Positions 23,728 through 36,914 are shown, counted from the stretch's first letter. The stretch is DNA of 64,000 nucleotides from Solenopsis invicta (GCF_016802725.1 NC_052675.1:9561622-9625621); one strand, 5' to 3'. Notes: generated from the sequence alone by a model not told the origin. Program-made: numbers and translations.

Positions 23728-25381
23728 CCGTTTTTCGATACGTGACTCGCAATATGATATTTAAAGGAAATATACATCTTTTTAAAACAGAATTATATGA
23801 ATTCTATTTTGTATTCCTTCAGGCACACAACTACAAGCACAACGCGAATAATTATCCGCATCATGATTTTTATTGAAAAATACGTTGTCCTAATAAATTA
23901 GGTAACTGTCAAACTGAATATTAAACATTGTTATAAATTATCGCATATTTAACAGATAAAAAATGGGTTATGCAATATTCATTCTAAATATTACTGATAT
24001 TTGGAATATAGTGATAAAAAAAATGTTCACAGAATATAAAATATTAATGAATTATTGATTTTAAGACATCTGCGATTACAGTTTATAATTTACATCATAT
24101 TTATATGATTTATATATTGCGGAGGAAGTATAAAAAATGCATTAACGAGATAAATGTACATGATTCTCGTGCTTCTGAAAAAAATATATATATACAGTAA
24201 ATTCTTTCACAACTTAATCTTACTTGGAATACAAACTAAACTATTACTTTAAAATTCTACATTTGAAAAACGTAAAATATAAGAGAAACATCAGGAAATA
24301 TGTAGAAGAATCTGGCGGATATCTTGTATTTCTTTATATTCTCGAAATTCAAGCTTTGAAATCGAGAAATTATTGTACAATATACAAATGATTCCTAAGT
24401 GTAAAAAATTTAAAAAAATATTTCTTGGTTTATTTTATGAAGAAACAATCCTATAAATATGTCTCAAAGAGTTTTGTTTTCAAAATACAAGGTATTAAAG
24501 TGGAGAAAAGAAAAATGAAAATTTCGAAAATCTAGAATAAAATAAGCTAGGAAATATTTCATTAATTTTTTTACGATTATTTAGGAATCACACTGTATAT
24601 AAAATTGAAACATTCTCTTAATATAATCTGACAAGGGAAACTCTAAAAGTTTGAAGTCGAATTTTTCGAAGTCAATTTTGAGGTGACATTCTTACAATAT
24701 AAACAAAATTAGAATGGAAAAATGGAGCAATCGTTCTTTTTTTTCGAATTTTCGAAAATTCATAATTCGAAAACAAAGTTGCATCAAGAGACGCGATCGC
24801 GTCTCGGTGCCAAGCGCAGCTTTGAAGAAAAACAAACCGCCTCTCTTTATGCGAATTATTTATAAACGCCGCGATATATATTTTTGGCCTCAAAAATTAC
24901 CAAAAAAATTAGTATCGAAAAATTCGACTTCATACTTCTGTGGTTCTTCTTGTAAGTTAATGTATAGAATGTCTTGAAATTCCCACAATTCAAAATATTA
25001 GCAAAAAAATTCTTCAAAAATTAGGTAAAATAGCTATTTGTAAATTTTTTTTTTAATAGGATTTAAAACTGGTTAATCATAAACTATTCTTACAATTAGG
25101 CAGTTGTATATCTGTGAGTCGAGCGAGCGATAGTATTAATAATTACATGACAGGCAATCATCTAAACGTAATTTCTGATATTTAACTGACTACTTTTAAG
25201 CAATTATATTTCAAAAATTATTCAAATAAAAATCAAATTATTTTTCGAAAAATTTTTAACTTTTTTGCTATATATTTTGAGTCCCAAATTTCGAAACATT
25301 CTGTATACTTCAATAAAAAAATAACTGTACATACTTTATTATGTAACAGTTTAACATAAAAATTTTCTTTTTATTAAACAT
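23728..25381. other. Convergent gap, Rpn11 and dyskerin 3' ends
   Basis: 1.65 kb of AT-rich DNA between two convergent stops; holds the 3' UTRs and an inverted-repeat element at 24653-24931. No gene or RNA was recognised. Confidence 0.5.
24653..24931. mobile_element. 279-bp symmetric element with a central perfect palindrome
   Basis: A 17-bp inverted repeat (GAAGTCGAATTTTTCGA at 24653-24669, complement at 24915-24931) brackets a segment whose centre contains the perfect 18-bp palindrome GAGACGCGATCGCGTCTC (24788-24805). Short TTCGAA-type palindromes fill the arms. MITE-like; no coding capacity. Confidence 0.6.
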
Positions 25382-28300
25382 CTAACTTGATGTAGGTTCT
25401 TGATCTTTGTCTTTCTTTTTCTTTTTCTTCTTTTTTTCTTCCTTTCCCGTAGATTCCTGTTACAGGTAAATATCTTGTAATAATATGTAACACTTAAATT
25501 TTTAGATTATGAATCCAATTATTAGAATTAAACAATATTACCTTGTTGACTTCTTCTGTTACTACGGACTCTTCGCCTTCCGTATCATGCTTCTCCTTCT
25601 TTTTCTTTTTTTTCTTTTCCTTCTTTTTATCTTTCGGTGATGTTTCCGAATTTTCCACCGTTTCTTGTTTCACTACGTCCGTTACACTCACGTCTTCTTC
25701 TCTTTTTCTCTTCTTACTGACGGGTACGTCGCCATTATTTTCCATCTATTTAAAAATTGAAAAGAGAAATATAATCTTTCACATGTACATTTGTTTATAA
25801 TAAAAAAATAAAATATTAAAAATCATTAGAATAATTGACTTGCCGTTGTTGATGTCGTCGATGTCGCTGTCGATGCCGCTGTCGATGTCGCTGTCGATGC
25901 CGCTGTCGATGCCGCTGCCGTTGATGATGTAGTATAATCTGTGTAACTATGCAACCATTCGGCAGGCGTGTTTTCATTTGGTTTTCCATGTTTATCTAAC
26001 GACCCTTCTATTATCATACGTTTCTTTTGCGATGCTTTAGGTCCCAAGCCCCACTTCCTTGGATACGAATCTCTTTCCATGATTACCCTTTTCAGTTTCG
26101 CGACTACCCCATGATCACATGCAGCCATGGTGGGAGAAGACATCAAAGCTACAGCTGATACATACAAGATACAAATAAGTATTGTTTAAAGACTAGGAGG
26201 CAAGTACTTTGAAGATAAAAATAAAAATTATAAATTTGACATTAAACATCTTTAAGCGGCTAATGCGAGAAGTTAAACAATGTGTGATATTGTTGTTATT
26301 TCGAAAATATATTTACCAAGCGCCACAGCTTCGCCCTTAGTAGTCACAATTACAATTTCCTCATTCAACTCTATCCCTTGGTCGTACATTAAGACGCCTG
26401 GTAACATTATTTTTGCTCCGTAACAAATAGCGTTTACCTAATAAATTCGCATAACATAATTCCGTTAAATAACAATATTCAATTTCTTTTATTATCTGCT
26501 CAAGTAGTAATAGAAAGTCAAATACATACAGCACTATCTTTTATAATGATCCTCTTATGATTCAATAGCAGCGCTTCTAACGGTTTTATAACTCTTCTTA
26601 GATACGATTCGTCTCCGTGATTTTCGTACAACCATTGGGCATCGAGAATATCGTGCATGGTAACCATTCCATCGTTTTCGGACTGAACGCCGGAACGACT
26701 TCTTCGAAGCTCTTGCATGTGACAACCAGTACCTAAGAAGAGTCCGAGATGGACACACATAGTTCTGATATAGGAGCCAGCCTCGCAACTGACGCGGAAC
26801 ACTCCCATATTACGTTCCTGGTCGTAATCATGGAACCAACTGTCGTATACTGTCCTAACGCGGAGCTGTCTCTTGACCGCCGATATCAGCGGCGGCCTTT
26901 GGAAGAGAGCACCGCGCAATCTCTCCAACGCTTGGTTTACCTAAATCATTGTATTAGTGTCACGATATACAAAATATCGTACGATATTGATACACTATAA
27001 CAACACTTTCTGAATAACAAAGAATAAAAAAATATTCATCTTTTCGATTTTCAGATCTTACAATAATTTTTATCAGTTTTGTGCCTAGGGGGTTTTTAAT
27101 TTTCTAGAAAATAAAATTGAGGAAAAAATAAGGTTTTTATTTTCTCCTTGAAGAACATGGAAGAATGGTATTTTTCTGGAAAATTAAAAACAATGTATTA
27201 TTTTATCATGATTGATAAAATAATATATTTTTAATTTTCCAAAAAAATAAAATTAAAAAATATAGTTTTCTATCATTTTGTCAAAAATATACAATTGTAA
27301 TATTAGAAAATTTGATAAAATTACTTAAGACAATAAAGGCGACATTATCTTAAAAGAAAAAACTTGAAAAAAGTATGGCAAGAAAAAACTAAAAGAAAAC
27401 CAATCTTTCCAAAAATTTTTTCAAATTTAACAACATAGGAGATAGCTCAATGATAAAATAATCATCAATTAAACAAAAGATTATAATTTAATTCCCAACT
27501 TATATTATTCAAATATTATTTTTATTTATATAAAATACTTGTTTATTTTATTGATTTACTTGTATAAACATTTATTTATTCTACGTTACTCACAATTATG
27601 TGTACCTTGCAATATTACATATATTTACCTTCTGGATACTTTCCGGGGCAGAATGGAGCTTGAACACAGCAATGTACTCCTTACCAGCAGACTGTTGTGA
27701 CTTTGCAAGTCTCGTGGCCTTATCTATGCAGACAATCAGGCATCCTGATACCTTGGGATCCAACGTGCCAGAGTGACCAGTCTTTTCCACTTTTAGGATC
27801 TTCTTAATCCAAGCCACCACCTCGTGCGACGATGGATTGCACGGCTTGTCCAAATTGATGCAACCTGACTTTATATACTCTGATATGCTGCGATTTAGTG
27901 GAGTAGAGCCACTTGTCAACGGAGTGAAATGCTTCGTGCGCGTCAACATCTTGTCGAAATTCTGCAACAGGCAAGTAAAAAAATCGTTTCTCAGTTTTAT
28001 CAGTTATATCACGTGTCGCATAACTGCGTCATGCGTTCCACTGAGATAAACTACCTTAAACAGCAGAGGCCAGTCCTTACACTCGAGCTTCACCTCGACG
28101 TTGGAGGGCTCAATCTGGCACTTCGTCGACAACTGCATTTCGCCGATCGATTTCTTCTTATCTTTCTTCTTACTCTTCTCTGCAAGAAAAATTGGAAGGT
28201 ATAACCTAATCAATCTTAACCTTAACCTCCCCTCGATAAATAAAGCCAGCAAGTTTTCTCGACTACATTCGTCGGAACGAATGTGGCGAGCGACGTTTCT

Positions 28301-28494
28301 TGATCCGTCGGTCTTGTCTCGATACTTTCATTAGTACTATCATCGTAGGCGATCGACGCTGCGCTGAGCGTGCACGTGTTCGTTACGGGATACAGTAAGG
28401 CGGAAATTGATAACAGAAACGTCGCTTGGCGAAAGTAACGCGACAAGGTGATGCCTGACAGAAAGTTCGTACGGTGTTGCTTACCTTGCTCCAT
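25382..28494 (-). CDS. Nop60B: Dyskerin, H/ACA snoRNP pseudouridine synthase
   Basis: Catalytic subunit of H/ACA ribonucleoproteins, making pseudouridine in rRNA and snRNA. Eight exons: 28494-28485, 28179-28055, 27961-27629, 26940-26530, 26437-26317, 26154-25844, 25745-25542 and 25456-25382, giving 529 residues. TruB catalytic segment VEKTGHSGTLDPKVSG, with Asp at about residue 113, followed by CIDKATRLAKSQQSAGKEY. PUA region: NAICYGAKIMLPGVL, then RKWGLGPKASQKKR and the KHGKPNENTPAEW tail. The C-terminus is Lys/Glu-rich, as usual. Exon 1 codes only MEQ plus one base. Intron 6 appears to use a GC donor (GCAAGT at 25843-25838). Exon 6 ends in a repetitive Ser/Thr/Ala stretch. Head-to-head with the LRR gene. 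Confidence 0.94.
25845..25930. repeat. Coding short tandem repeat in dyskerin exon 6
   Basis: Units of GTCGATGTCGCT / GTCGATGCCGCT repeat on the plus strand, encoding on the minus strand a Ser-Thr-Ala run after DYTTSSTAAA. It sits just before the GC donor in the poorly conserved acidic/basic tail. Length is likely to vary between individuals. Confidence 0.8.
27178..27240. repeat. AT-rich inverted repeat in dyskerin intron 3
   Basis: Arms beginning GGAAAATTAAAAA and their complement surround ATTATTTTATC/GATAAAATAAT. It can form a long AT hairpin. Introns of this gene in some animals host snoRNAs, but I see no convincing H/ACA or C/D boxes here. Confidence 0.6.
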
Positions 28495-29427
28495 TTTGAG
28501 GTCTGTCAAAACTCGTGCAACTTAAACAGCAAATGCCGCGAAACGTATTGAGAATTTCGAGGCAACGTGGAAAGCCTGGAAAGCGGTAGATGCTGGTAAA
28601 TGCGTCTTCGACGTAGAACACACCGCTACCTCTGTACGCATGCGTGTTGCGTGTGCGCCTGCGGCGGCGACACACATACCTATTGGCCTCACGCCACTGC
28701 GGAGTATCGCTCAGACGGTAACGGTCGGTCAGTAAGACGTTTGGGATCATTCAACGTGACAGATACGTGTAGGTATATTGGCATTGTAGTGTGTGTCCAC
28801 TTAATAGAGATGGCGTCTCAAAAAATCGTTGGTGTCAGCACTGTCAGCTAAATCGTGGGCATGGCTGGCTGGGCATGGAAGCATGGAAATTAAAGGGACT
28901 ATTAAAGGGACTGCTGTCAGACAGCAGACGAACAGCATGCAAGAGAAGATAAACGGATAAAAGACTGAAGAAAACAAAAGAATAAAATACACTGGATTTT
29001 ATGCTGGAGAAGAGACACAAGAAAGTATATATATTCCCACACTACATCAGTCGAGTTCTCTTTGTCCGTTAAACCAATTCATTCAGATGAATTAAGATAA
29101 CTAACATTGTTATTCTACAGTTCTTGACTAACAATACACGGTTCGTCATGGGTGAGCGAAATGTCAGAATGTATTTGCTCCTTTCCCCTTTTCAGTGGTC
29201 GTGCGCCCCCGTAGAGCTTTTACTCACGACCACATCGTCGCGAAAAGTTTATTATTAATACAGATGTAGCGAGTGGGCCGAGTTATTTCGGGCTTGCGTC
29301 CGCTGCTGCTCGTATCCTGACCTCGAATCGCATTCTCGCTGATCTCGATGTTGATAGTCGCTCCGTCATACTCCGTCCAGCTTTGGAGCGTCATCCCGGA
29401 TTCTAATTCTAATTTTGTGTTTTAAAC
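28495..29427. other. Dyskerin/LRR gene head-to-head intergenic region
   Basis: 933 bp between divergent starts, locally CpG-rich around 28560-28720 and 29190-29400. Probably contains both promoters and 5' UTRs. A 14-codon frame at 28811 (MASQKIVG...) is too short to call. No other feature was seen. Confidence 0.5.
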
Positions 29428-31274
29428 ATGGACCCAGATCCCGTAGAGATGGCAAACGAGGTACAGTGCAAAGTCATACTGCACTGGAACTGCCGGGGCT
29501 TCGTCGAGTTCCCGGAGGCGATAAGACATCACGGCGGTCATGTCCAGGAGATATATCTCAAGTGGAACAAGCTCAAAACTTTGCCATCCTGGATCACAGA
29601 GCTGTTCAACCTGACCAACCTGTACATATACGGCAATCGGATTGAATGGCTGCCAGAGGAGCTCGGCGGGATGAGTCAGTTGACAGTGCTAGACTTGAGT
29701 GCCAACAAATTAAAGTTGATACCCACCTGCATCGGCAATCTGATCAATCTGAAGTCCTTGTTTTTGAACGACAACTTTATAGAAAGATTACCAATCGGTA
29801 AGTTTGCCGAGATCAACAAATTGTGAGAAATGAGAAAGGATTTTATTGACTCATGTGAACGAAACAAAAACAGACTTGAGCAAACTGAATAATCTGGAAA
29901 TACTGTCTGTCTCGGGTAATCAGATTTTTGCGTTACCTGAATGGATTGGCTCTCTCCCAAGACTTAAAGAGCTGTACGTTGATAAAAATCATCTGAAGGA
30001 ATTACCCAACAGATTGACCACTGCTCCAGAGCTTTCCATGATCTCTGTGTGTTCTAACAGGTCATTATTTGCATAAATATTTTGCAAAATAAATTCTATT
30101 CATTTCCACTAATATGGATTAACTTTATAATCTTGGTTCATCTTATTTACTCTTTTTTTTTTTTCATTTTTTAGGACTAAAAAAGTTAATCCAAGATCAA
30201 ATTTAATTTACATTCATGGAAGTGAATATAAGCAAAGATTAATTGAGCTATATTTTTGAGTATAACACTTTCGATGAATTATTTTACAGGTTGAAATATC
30301 TGCCATTGAATGGATTTCTCTCGGCTCCCTGTATTCAATTCGATAAGAATGATTACTTAAATTACTTATCGTATCCACTTCTGTTTCAATTAATTTCAAA
30401 AATGAACGTGCCAGAGGCCCATGAAAAAATATGTTTTGCAGTTGGGTAAGTTTGTTAAGATTACAGATGTCAACTAAGAATAAATTATACCCAAAGTGAA
30501 AAATAAGTCCTGAACAATTGTTGTTTTATTTTCGAAGTATGTATATAAACTAAATTTTACAATCTATGTATATATGTATATATAATCACAGATGTTTTAA
30601 GACGCACTATGACACAAATGTGCTAAACACAAATATAAAATTGTACATAAAGATGAAGGAATTGTATGAAAAGGATGATTTTATAATTGAATTACCGCGG
30701 CAGCTGCTAAAGATTCACGAAGTTCACGAGAACGTGACTTGTTCCCTGTGGGAATTGGCGCTGAGAAAAGTCTATACCGAGAGGTAATCGAGGAACCTTG
30801 TAACAGGGAATCTCATCATCTTTCTGCAAAAGTATATAAGTATCTCGCAAGTTTAACGCAAGTATACATTTCAGATATAAACACACACTAGATATTTCCA
30901 TTCCTTCCAAAGATGACGATATTCCGAACGTAACGATACTCTACAAATCACTCCTTAAAAATACTAAACAGGACTTCATGTCATCCACGAGTTACACTTC
31001 ATATAATTTATTAACGAACGGACCCACAAGTATCTGCGTAAATTCTCAATGCCAGCAACCGATATTCACAGAAGCATGGATCATTATTGGTATCAGCTAC
31101 AACGCACTATCCGTGATAATGATCGCTCTGTGTTGTAGCAGAAGGTAATTTACAAAATAATCGTGTGGTATCTGAGCGTATTAATTCATGAGTTTTCTTT
31201 TAATTTGCAGTTGCGCTACCGCGTTCGCTGCACACTCGGATACCATTAGCCTTCATTGGCACTCCATCGATTGA
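29428..31274 (+). CDS. Leucine-rich-repeat protein, LRRC28/LRRC58-like
   Basis: Six exons: 29428-29797, 29874-30060, 30290-30445, 30592-30783, 30875-31144 and 31211-31274, giving 412 residues. The N-terminal half is an array of about seven to eight short LRRs, such as LTNLYIYGNRIEWLPEELGG, LTVLDLSANKLKLIPTCIGN and LEILSVSGNQIFALPEWIGS. The C-terminal half has a Cys-containing module (ICVNSQCQQPIFTEAW ... CCSRSCATAF), resembling the tail seen in LRRC28-type proteins. No signal peptide is seen, so it is probably intracellular. The second intron has a weak donor, GTCATT, but frame and the LRR pattern cross it cleanly. Function is unknown; I do not assign a symbol. Confidence 0.85.
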
Positions 31275-31756
31275 CGAACCCTCCTTACTAGGTATCTAAT
31301 TTAATCCACTTCTGTATGTATATAAAAAAATATTAGGAGAATAAAGAATTCTTGTTGCGCTCTTTAACTGAAATCTTGTGATAGTTTATAAATTAAATCT
31401 TTAGCTTGTTGCAATATTATAATTTATTTCGCAGCATTGTAGCTACCATTGAACGATTGTTCAATAATGCCCAGTAGGAATTCAAAAATTCCATGACATA
31501 ACGACGGATTATCTCGAGTTATATTATTAAGATATCATATTCAGTGTTGCTTTCTTGAGGTATCGTTATTCAAGACTAGTTTCACTGATAAAACATTGTC
31601 TTTTTCTTTTTAGTAAAATATACGTTGTGACTCGATGTACCTTCCTTGCAATATATAAAATTTCTGATTTTCTGTTTTGCTACATTTTGTTCGCATTAAA
31701 ATTACAAAAAATAATCTGCGACCTCACACTTTGTGAATAATGATCCAATAATTCAC
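31275..31756. other. Convergent gap, LRR gene and UBAP1 3' ends
   Basis: About 480 bp of AT-rich DNA with AATAAA near 31340 that could serve as the poly(A) signal of the plus-strand LRR gene. Nothing coding is supported. Confidence 0.5.
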
Positions 31757-33227
31757 TTAAGCGATCAGAAAGTCTAACGCCTTGTCACGATCAAAGTTAC
31801 ACTTTACTAATGCTGCGGAAGCTTCGTCCTCGGGAAATCCTAGATCCTTTAACGTGCATAAATTCTCGTAGTAGATTTTCGCCTTCACTTGATCGTGCTG
31901 CGCGAGTGTCAGCGCTGTTTCAGCGTAGTCACTCGGGACGCCAACCTCTTCTAGGGATTGGATAGCCAACAGGTACTCCACGATCTTCTTCTCGTGCACT
32001 CGACCTAGCTCCAATACCGCGCGTGCCGCCCTGCATTTGGGAAATCCCATGTCACTCAATTGCATGACTAATTTTAGATCATCCTCCGTCATGCCCGACA
32101 ACAAATCTGTCGATGGTTTTGCGTGATTCGATGACGTTGAGTCGTCGTGCCTTGAAGTTACATACGCGTCGCTGCCGACTGGGCTCTCTAAATCGGGCCA
32201 CGGCTTCCAATTCTATCGCGAGGAGAGATTGAGTCAGTTATGTTTATACTAAAAAGAAAAACAAATTTTGTTACCTCCATAACAGGCCGTTCTAATTCCT
32301 TCTGAAGTTCTTGCATTATCGCTGAGACGCTACGATGATTCTCGATGCTATGTGCATCTATATCGCCGTCATCGTCTCCTTGGCTTTCGGTATCGGCCTC
32401 TTCTTCCTTGGAAATCTCGGACATATCGTCAATCGTTAATTCGTTTATAATATTCTCCAATTTTCCTGCAGGTATCCATTGTGATCTAGGTTGCAAAACC
32501 TGCATTCAAAAGATATCAGTGTAAGACAAGTTTTTGATTCTGTTGAGCATTGGCTTATTTAAAAAACCTAGCGAGCGTTAGAAAAAACAAGTGTTTTGTT
32601 AACCTGCGCCAATTCTTCCATGTCATTGATAGTTTTTAGTTCCATATTGTCGAAGGGACTGCTCGTGTCATTATCAAAGTCAGCATAGTCCAGACCCCCG
32701 TTAGTTTTTTCATGATCCTGGAGGTCGTTCGCCGGAGGTGACAGAGGCTGTGGCATGAGTATTGTCGTTTCTGGCGCGGGTGGTGCGTTGACAGGTAACT
32801 GTTTTACACAATCCAGTGGCGGAGGTGAAGGTGGTGCCTCCTCTCTTTCCTTCCTTTTTTTCTCCTTTAGTCGAGCTTGACGTGCCTTGGTGTAGGCTTG
32901 TCTAGCCTTACGCCACTCGCACATCTGACACATTAATTAATTCACGATAATTAGGTCAGGGATAGCTCCGTAACTGTCACAAAACTACCTGTACGCTTTG
33001 CATGAAATGTAGAAGTGTCTATCACGATTATGCCTCACCTTTTCGAGCACGGATTTCTCCAAGCTGAAGTCGTACATCAACTTTGATACATCCGGCAATC
33101 GGTTGTTGTACGCCATGAGTAGGCCGATCTTCCTCGGTGGTTTGTAAGCTTCCGCGATTTTAACGTGAACCCCGTCCATGTAAGACGCAACTAAGTCGCA
33201 TTGCGCCGATACGGAGGGTCGAGCCAT
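31757..33227 (-). CDS. Ubap1: UBAP1, ESCRT-I subunit
   Basis: Ubiquitin-binding ESCRT-I component directing endosomal cargo to multivesicular bodies. Four exons: 33227-33039, 32924-32604, 32499-32275 and 32212-31757, giving 396 residues. The N-terminal region has a UMA-like segment (GVHVKIAEAYKPPRKIGL, VLEKMCEWRKARQ). The middle is a basic coiled stretch, a Pro-rich linker, and an acidic region (KEEEADTESQGDDDGD). The C-terminus is the SOUBA tandem ubiquitin-associated module: VMQLSDMGFPKCRAARAVLE, IQSLEEVGVPSDYAETAL, and LCTLKDLGFPEDEASAAL, ending DKALDFLIA. Introns are GT-AG and phase 0 throughout. Confidence 0.92.
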
Positions 33228-36080
33228 TGGATCTTACACACGGGAGAACGCCAAGTAATAACGCGCGGAGATCTGCAGCGGAGATCAGTCGCTTTATCCG
33301 CCGATGCTCGAGACATAACCTAATTGCTGTCGCAATAAATCTTGTTTAATCGCGCGTGTCGCGCGCCACCGATACATCTCGCTCGTATAATTACGTCTTA
33401 ATTAAATGCCAAAATCTCTCTCTTATCCTCTCGCTTCTTTGGTAGCTTAAGAATCATGTAATAGCTTTCTTCTATAGTTGAAATGGCGAAAAAACACTTC
33501 CATTTGACCAATTTGACAGATCGAATTTTAGTCGTGTCGACAATATCGATTGCCAGCAATGATCGATTTATCGATGTTCGAGATTATTGAAATATTTAAA
33601 CTTTTGTTCTATATTGCGACTTCTATTTTATATATTTCTATATTTTTACTTTTTATTTAATACAAAATTTTAAATAAAAATAATATAAATAGAAGGCCAA
33701 ATAAATATTTCTAAACTATTTGTAGAACAAAACATGAATAATATAACGCCGAATTACTGAATTTATTATCTTATTCAGTATGATACACGTTTATACTTTA
33801 CACAGGAATAAACAGAAATTATATTTTATATTTGCAATATTAGTTTGTTTATTGTTATAATATAAATAATAAATACATTATAATATATTATTCGCCACAT
33901 TTTTAAATATCTGATAGCACCTTTCAAAAACATCTTATCTGTTATTATATATATACAACATGCGTGATAAAATAGTTGATATAAGTACATGCATAAAATA
34001 ACGTTTTAATTTGTTAAGCTAATTTATGAAAATTTAAAAGTTTTCAGGCTATCATTGTTTTAATCTTGCAATATAAAATATCTTAGAATATTGTTACAAT
34101 ATCATGAATTATTGTTTTACATAGTTATTTACATAGAAAGGACGAGTTTAATTGCGTAAATGAGTGAATAAGTATGAGCATATTTCCAAATATGAAGAAA
34201 ATTCCTCGTTTAATCATTTGGTAAGTTGCCCAAGACGGAGTGACAAGATTACTTGTTTAATAAACCCTGTGTCATTTATTCATACGCTATACTGATTTTG
34301 CTACACATCATTTATGAAATGTAGGATCCACGTTATCATTGTGTATCTGATTCGTGCAATATTTAATTCGCTAAAAATTATTTGTATAATATATATTTAT
34401 TATTTGGTATCATATTTATTAGAGTACAATTTGATAATTTAAAATGTTAATTATAATGTGTGTTATTTATATTTTATATAATTTAAATAAGTAATTCAAA
34501 CAGAATAGTTTGCTATATTAATATAAAACATGAGAAAAATTTTTGATGAGCTTCAATATAAGTGACAAGAGAGACATACGATTTCCCTTAAATTTTGTGT
34601 ATGTAAAATTTAATAGATGTATATGAAATATATTTCTTTTCATATTTTGAACAATTTAAACTTTTTTAAATAATGTATGTATGTTTATAAATGATAAGTA
34701 CTTAATGTGCCAATTTTTGATGCACAAAGTTTGGCACTGCAACGTGATCTATTTTTGGTACTTTGTAGGAAATATTCGTATACTGGAAGAAATGCTGTAC
34801 GATCTTTTGTACAATATTTTGCACAAATTTCATGTGCGACGTTAAATGCAATCAGCATCATATTATTAATGATTTCGCTTGCATTAGAAATGCAAACAAA
34901 ATTGAACATCATTCCCAACAGTTACATGATAGTTAGAAATAATATACAATTGATATTTTTAATGTTTAATATTTTTATTTTCGCAAGTTATCTAGGTTTA
35001 TTGGATTTGAAATATGTATTCTACAATATAAGAATTAATGAAAGATGTATATATTTTCGATTTGATATTTGATTTATAATTGTTTTGCAAATAAATGTGT
35101 AATTATATTTAAATATTAATGAACTTTTTGTATGCAAAATTATATGTTTCAGCGATGTTTTATCAAACTTTGTCTAAATATTAATGTGAAGACAAATACT
35201 CAATTTATCACGGCAACAACGTAAATAGCAAATGCAGATTACAAAGAATAGAAATATATTATAAATATATGTATTTCCAACATGTTAATATTTACTTACA
35301 TTATACTCTCTTTTCCGTTTCTACATAAAATTCCGTTATAATCCGTTTATTTGGTATTTAAATTTTGTATATAATGTGTAATGTTAAAATAACAGTTCAC
35401 CTATAAGAACTACAATGTTTGTTTTATAGTGTCATAATTATAATTATTCAGTTTATAAAAAAGCTTTTAACAAAAAAATTTACTTTATGTAAGCAAATTG
35501 TCTATTTAAGATTATAAATTCTTTCAAGATTTCATATTCTTACTTATCATATATAAGAAACAATAATTTGATACTAATTTTTTCTATATAAATAGGATTC
35601 AAATCTTTCTCAATTCTTGGCTAAGATTTAAGTCTTCATTTAAGAAAAAATTATTTTCATCAACTTTTTAATGATATATCATTGCTAGTATTTTTGTAAT
35701 TTCTATTGTAACAAAAGTAATAAAAACTGTTTTAAGGAAATACATAAAATTCGATATTATTCGATGAATTTCTTCTCAAATTTTATTCTGTATTTTCAAT
35801 ATTATTATTTACAATTTGTTTGCCAAATATATTATTGTCAATTATTATGTTATTTTTACTTAAAAAGATATAGATGTACTTTCACATTTTTTTCTTAATA
35901 TTATATTATTGCAATATTATACTAACATATTCCTTCAAGAGTAGTAGATAATACTTTTGTACTGTGAATATCACAGATAATACGTCAATCGTGTCATACG
36001 GTATAAAATATAAATATAGTTTCCAATTGCAAATCCTATATACAAATAATTTAATTTAACAAGTTAATTTCCTAAAACTT
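33228..36080. other. UBAP1 promoter side and Mpv17-like 3' gap
   Basis: The first 330 bp (33228-33560) are GC-richer and probably hold the UBAP1 5' UTR and promoter. The rest (about 2.5 kb) is very AT-rich. A 121-codon open frame exists at 34707-35072, but it has no recognisable family and no supporting splice structure, so it is not called. Confidence 0.5.
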
Positions 36081-36914
36081 TCATCGTAATAAAGAAATTT
36101 GCATATGACTGGCTTTCTCGTTGGTTTGCGCTTTAGTCTCCGATATCATCTTGGGATTAACATTATTTACCAGCTCCATTTGCTTCTGCTTAGTTTCGAG
36201 GGATTTCATGTATGCAAGGAAACACGTCCAGACCAAACTGCACACGCTCACGTATACAACGCGATTTCGCTCTGGGATTAGAATGAAATTGATGGTTTGT
36301 AGAATTGGCCATACACAAATGGCAATCTAAAAAACAAAATAATTTCTCATTAATCCACCTAATCTCGGACCTGAGAGCATATCTATCGAGGATATAATAC
36401 CTTGTATGTTGGCCAAAACTTAATTTTGACCTCGTCGATGCATTCCGAAACTGGCTTTAATTCAAGAAGGCTCATGCCAAAGAAGAAGGAACACATAGCT
36501 GCGGGACTGTACGTAACTTGTTCAACCAGAGCCTGCAATCAGTTATTTCGTCATTAGTTAATTTTCATAGAGCTATTTTTTACTTGTATGAATAAATCAA
36601 TTTGTCATGGGACGCAAATCGAGTAATATGAATTACTCAATTTCCGTACACCGTACCTTAGTGATCGCAGACTTCAAATCCGCTTTCGGCCAGAAGTGAG
36701 ACGCGCATTTCAGCCAGCAGTACAACGTGGGCGCTACATAAAGACTACCATACAGACTGAATCGCACAGCCTCCCCGTAGTTAAACTCTTCGTTGCCTTT
36801 TATCTTCTGTTGCAACAGGTTTGCGGCTGGCCATATCATTAAGTAGGACGCCATGCCTCGTACAATTGGGTACTTTTGCGAGATCTCGCGGAATTTTACA
36901 AATATGATGCGCAT
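36081..36914 (-). CDS. Mpv17/PMP22-family membrane protein (Mpv17-like)
   Basis: Multi-pass protein of the Mpv17/PMP22 family, found in mitochondrial inner or peroxisomal membranes. Three coding exons: 36914-36657, 36532-36401 and 36326-36081, giving 211 residues. Conserved features include the N-terminal YPIVRGMASYLMIWPAANLL, SLYGSLYVAPTLYCWLK, VEQVTYSPAAMCSFFFGMSL, and the family's WPxxQxxNFxLIPxxxRV signature (WPILQTINFILIPERNRVV). The ATG used is preceded by a good acceptor (TTGCAG just upstream), so a non-coding first exon is likely, perhaps in the GC-rich block at 38500-38960 (candidate donor GTAATG at about 38570). An upstream in-frame ATG at 36977 exists but looks intronic. Confidence 0.9.

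Noticed and set aside
26941..27628. Possible snoRNA inside dyskerin intron 3
   Set aside because: Dyskerin genes sometimes host snoRNAs, but no convincing H, ACA, C or D boxes could be placed; only an AT hairpin is seen.
28811..28851. Short frame MASQKIVG upstream of the LRR gene
   Set aside because: Only 13 residues, no similarity; perhaps an upstream ORF at most.
34707..35072. 121-codon open frame with hydrophobic stretches downstream of UBAP1
   Set aside because: AT-rich composition, no recognisable family signature, no partner exons; most likely a chance frame.
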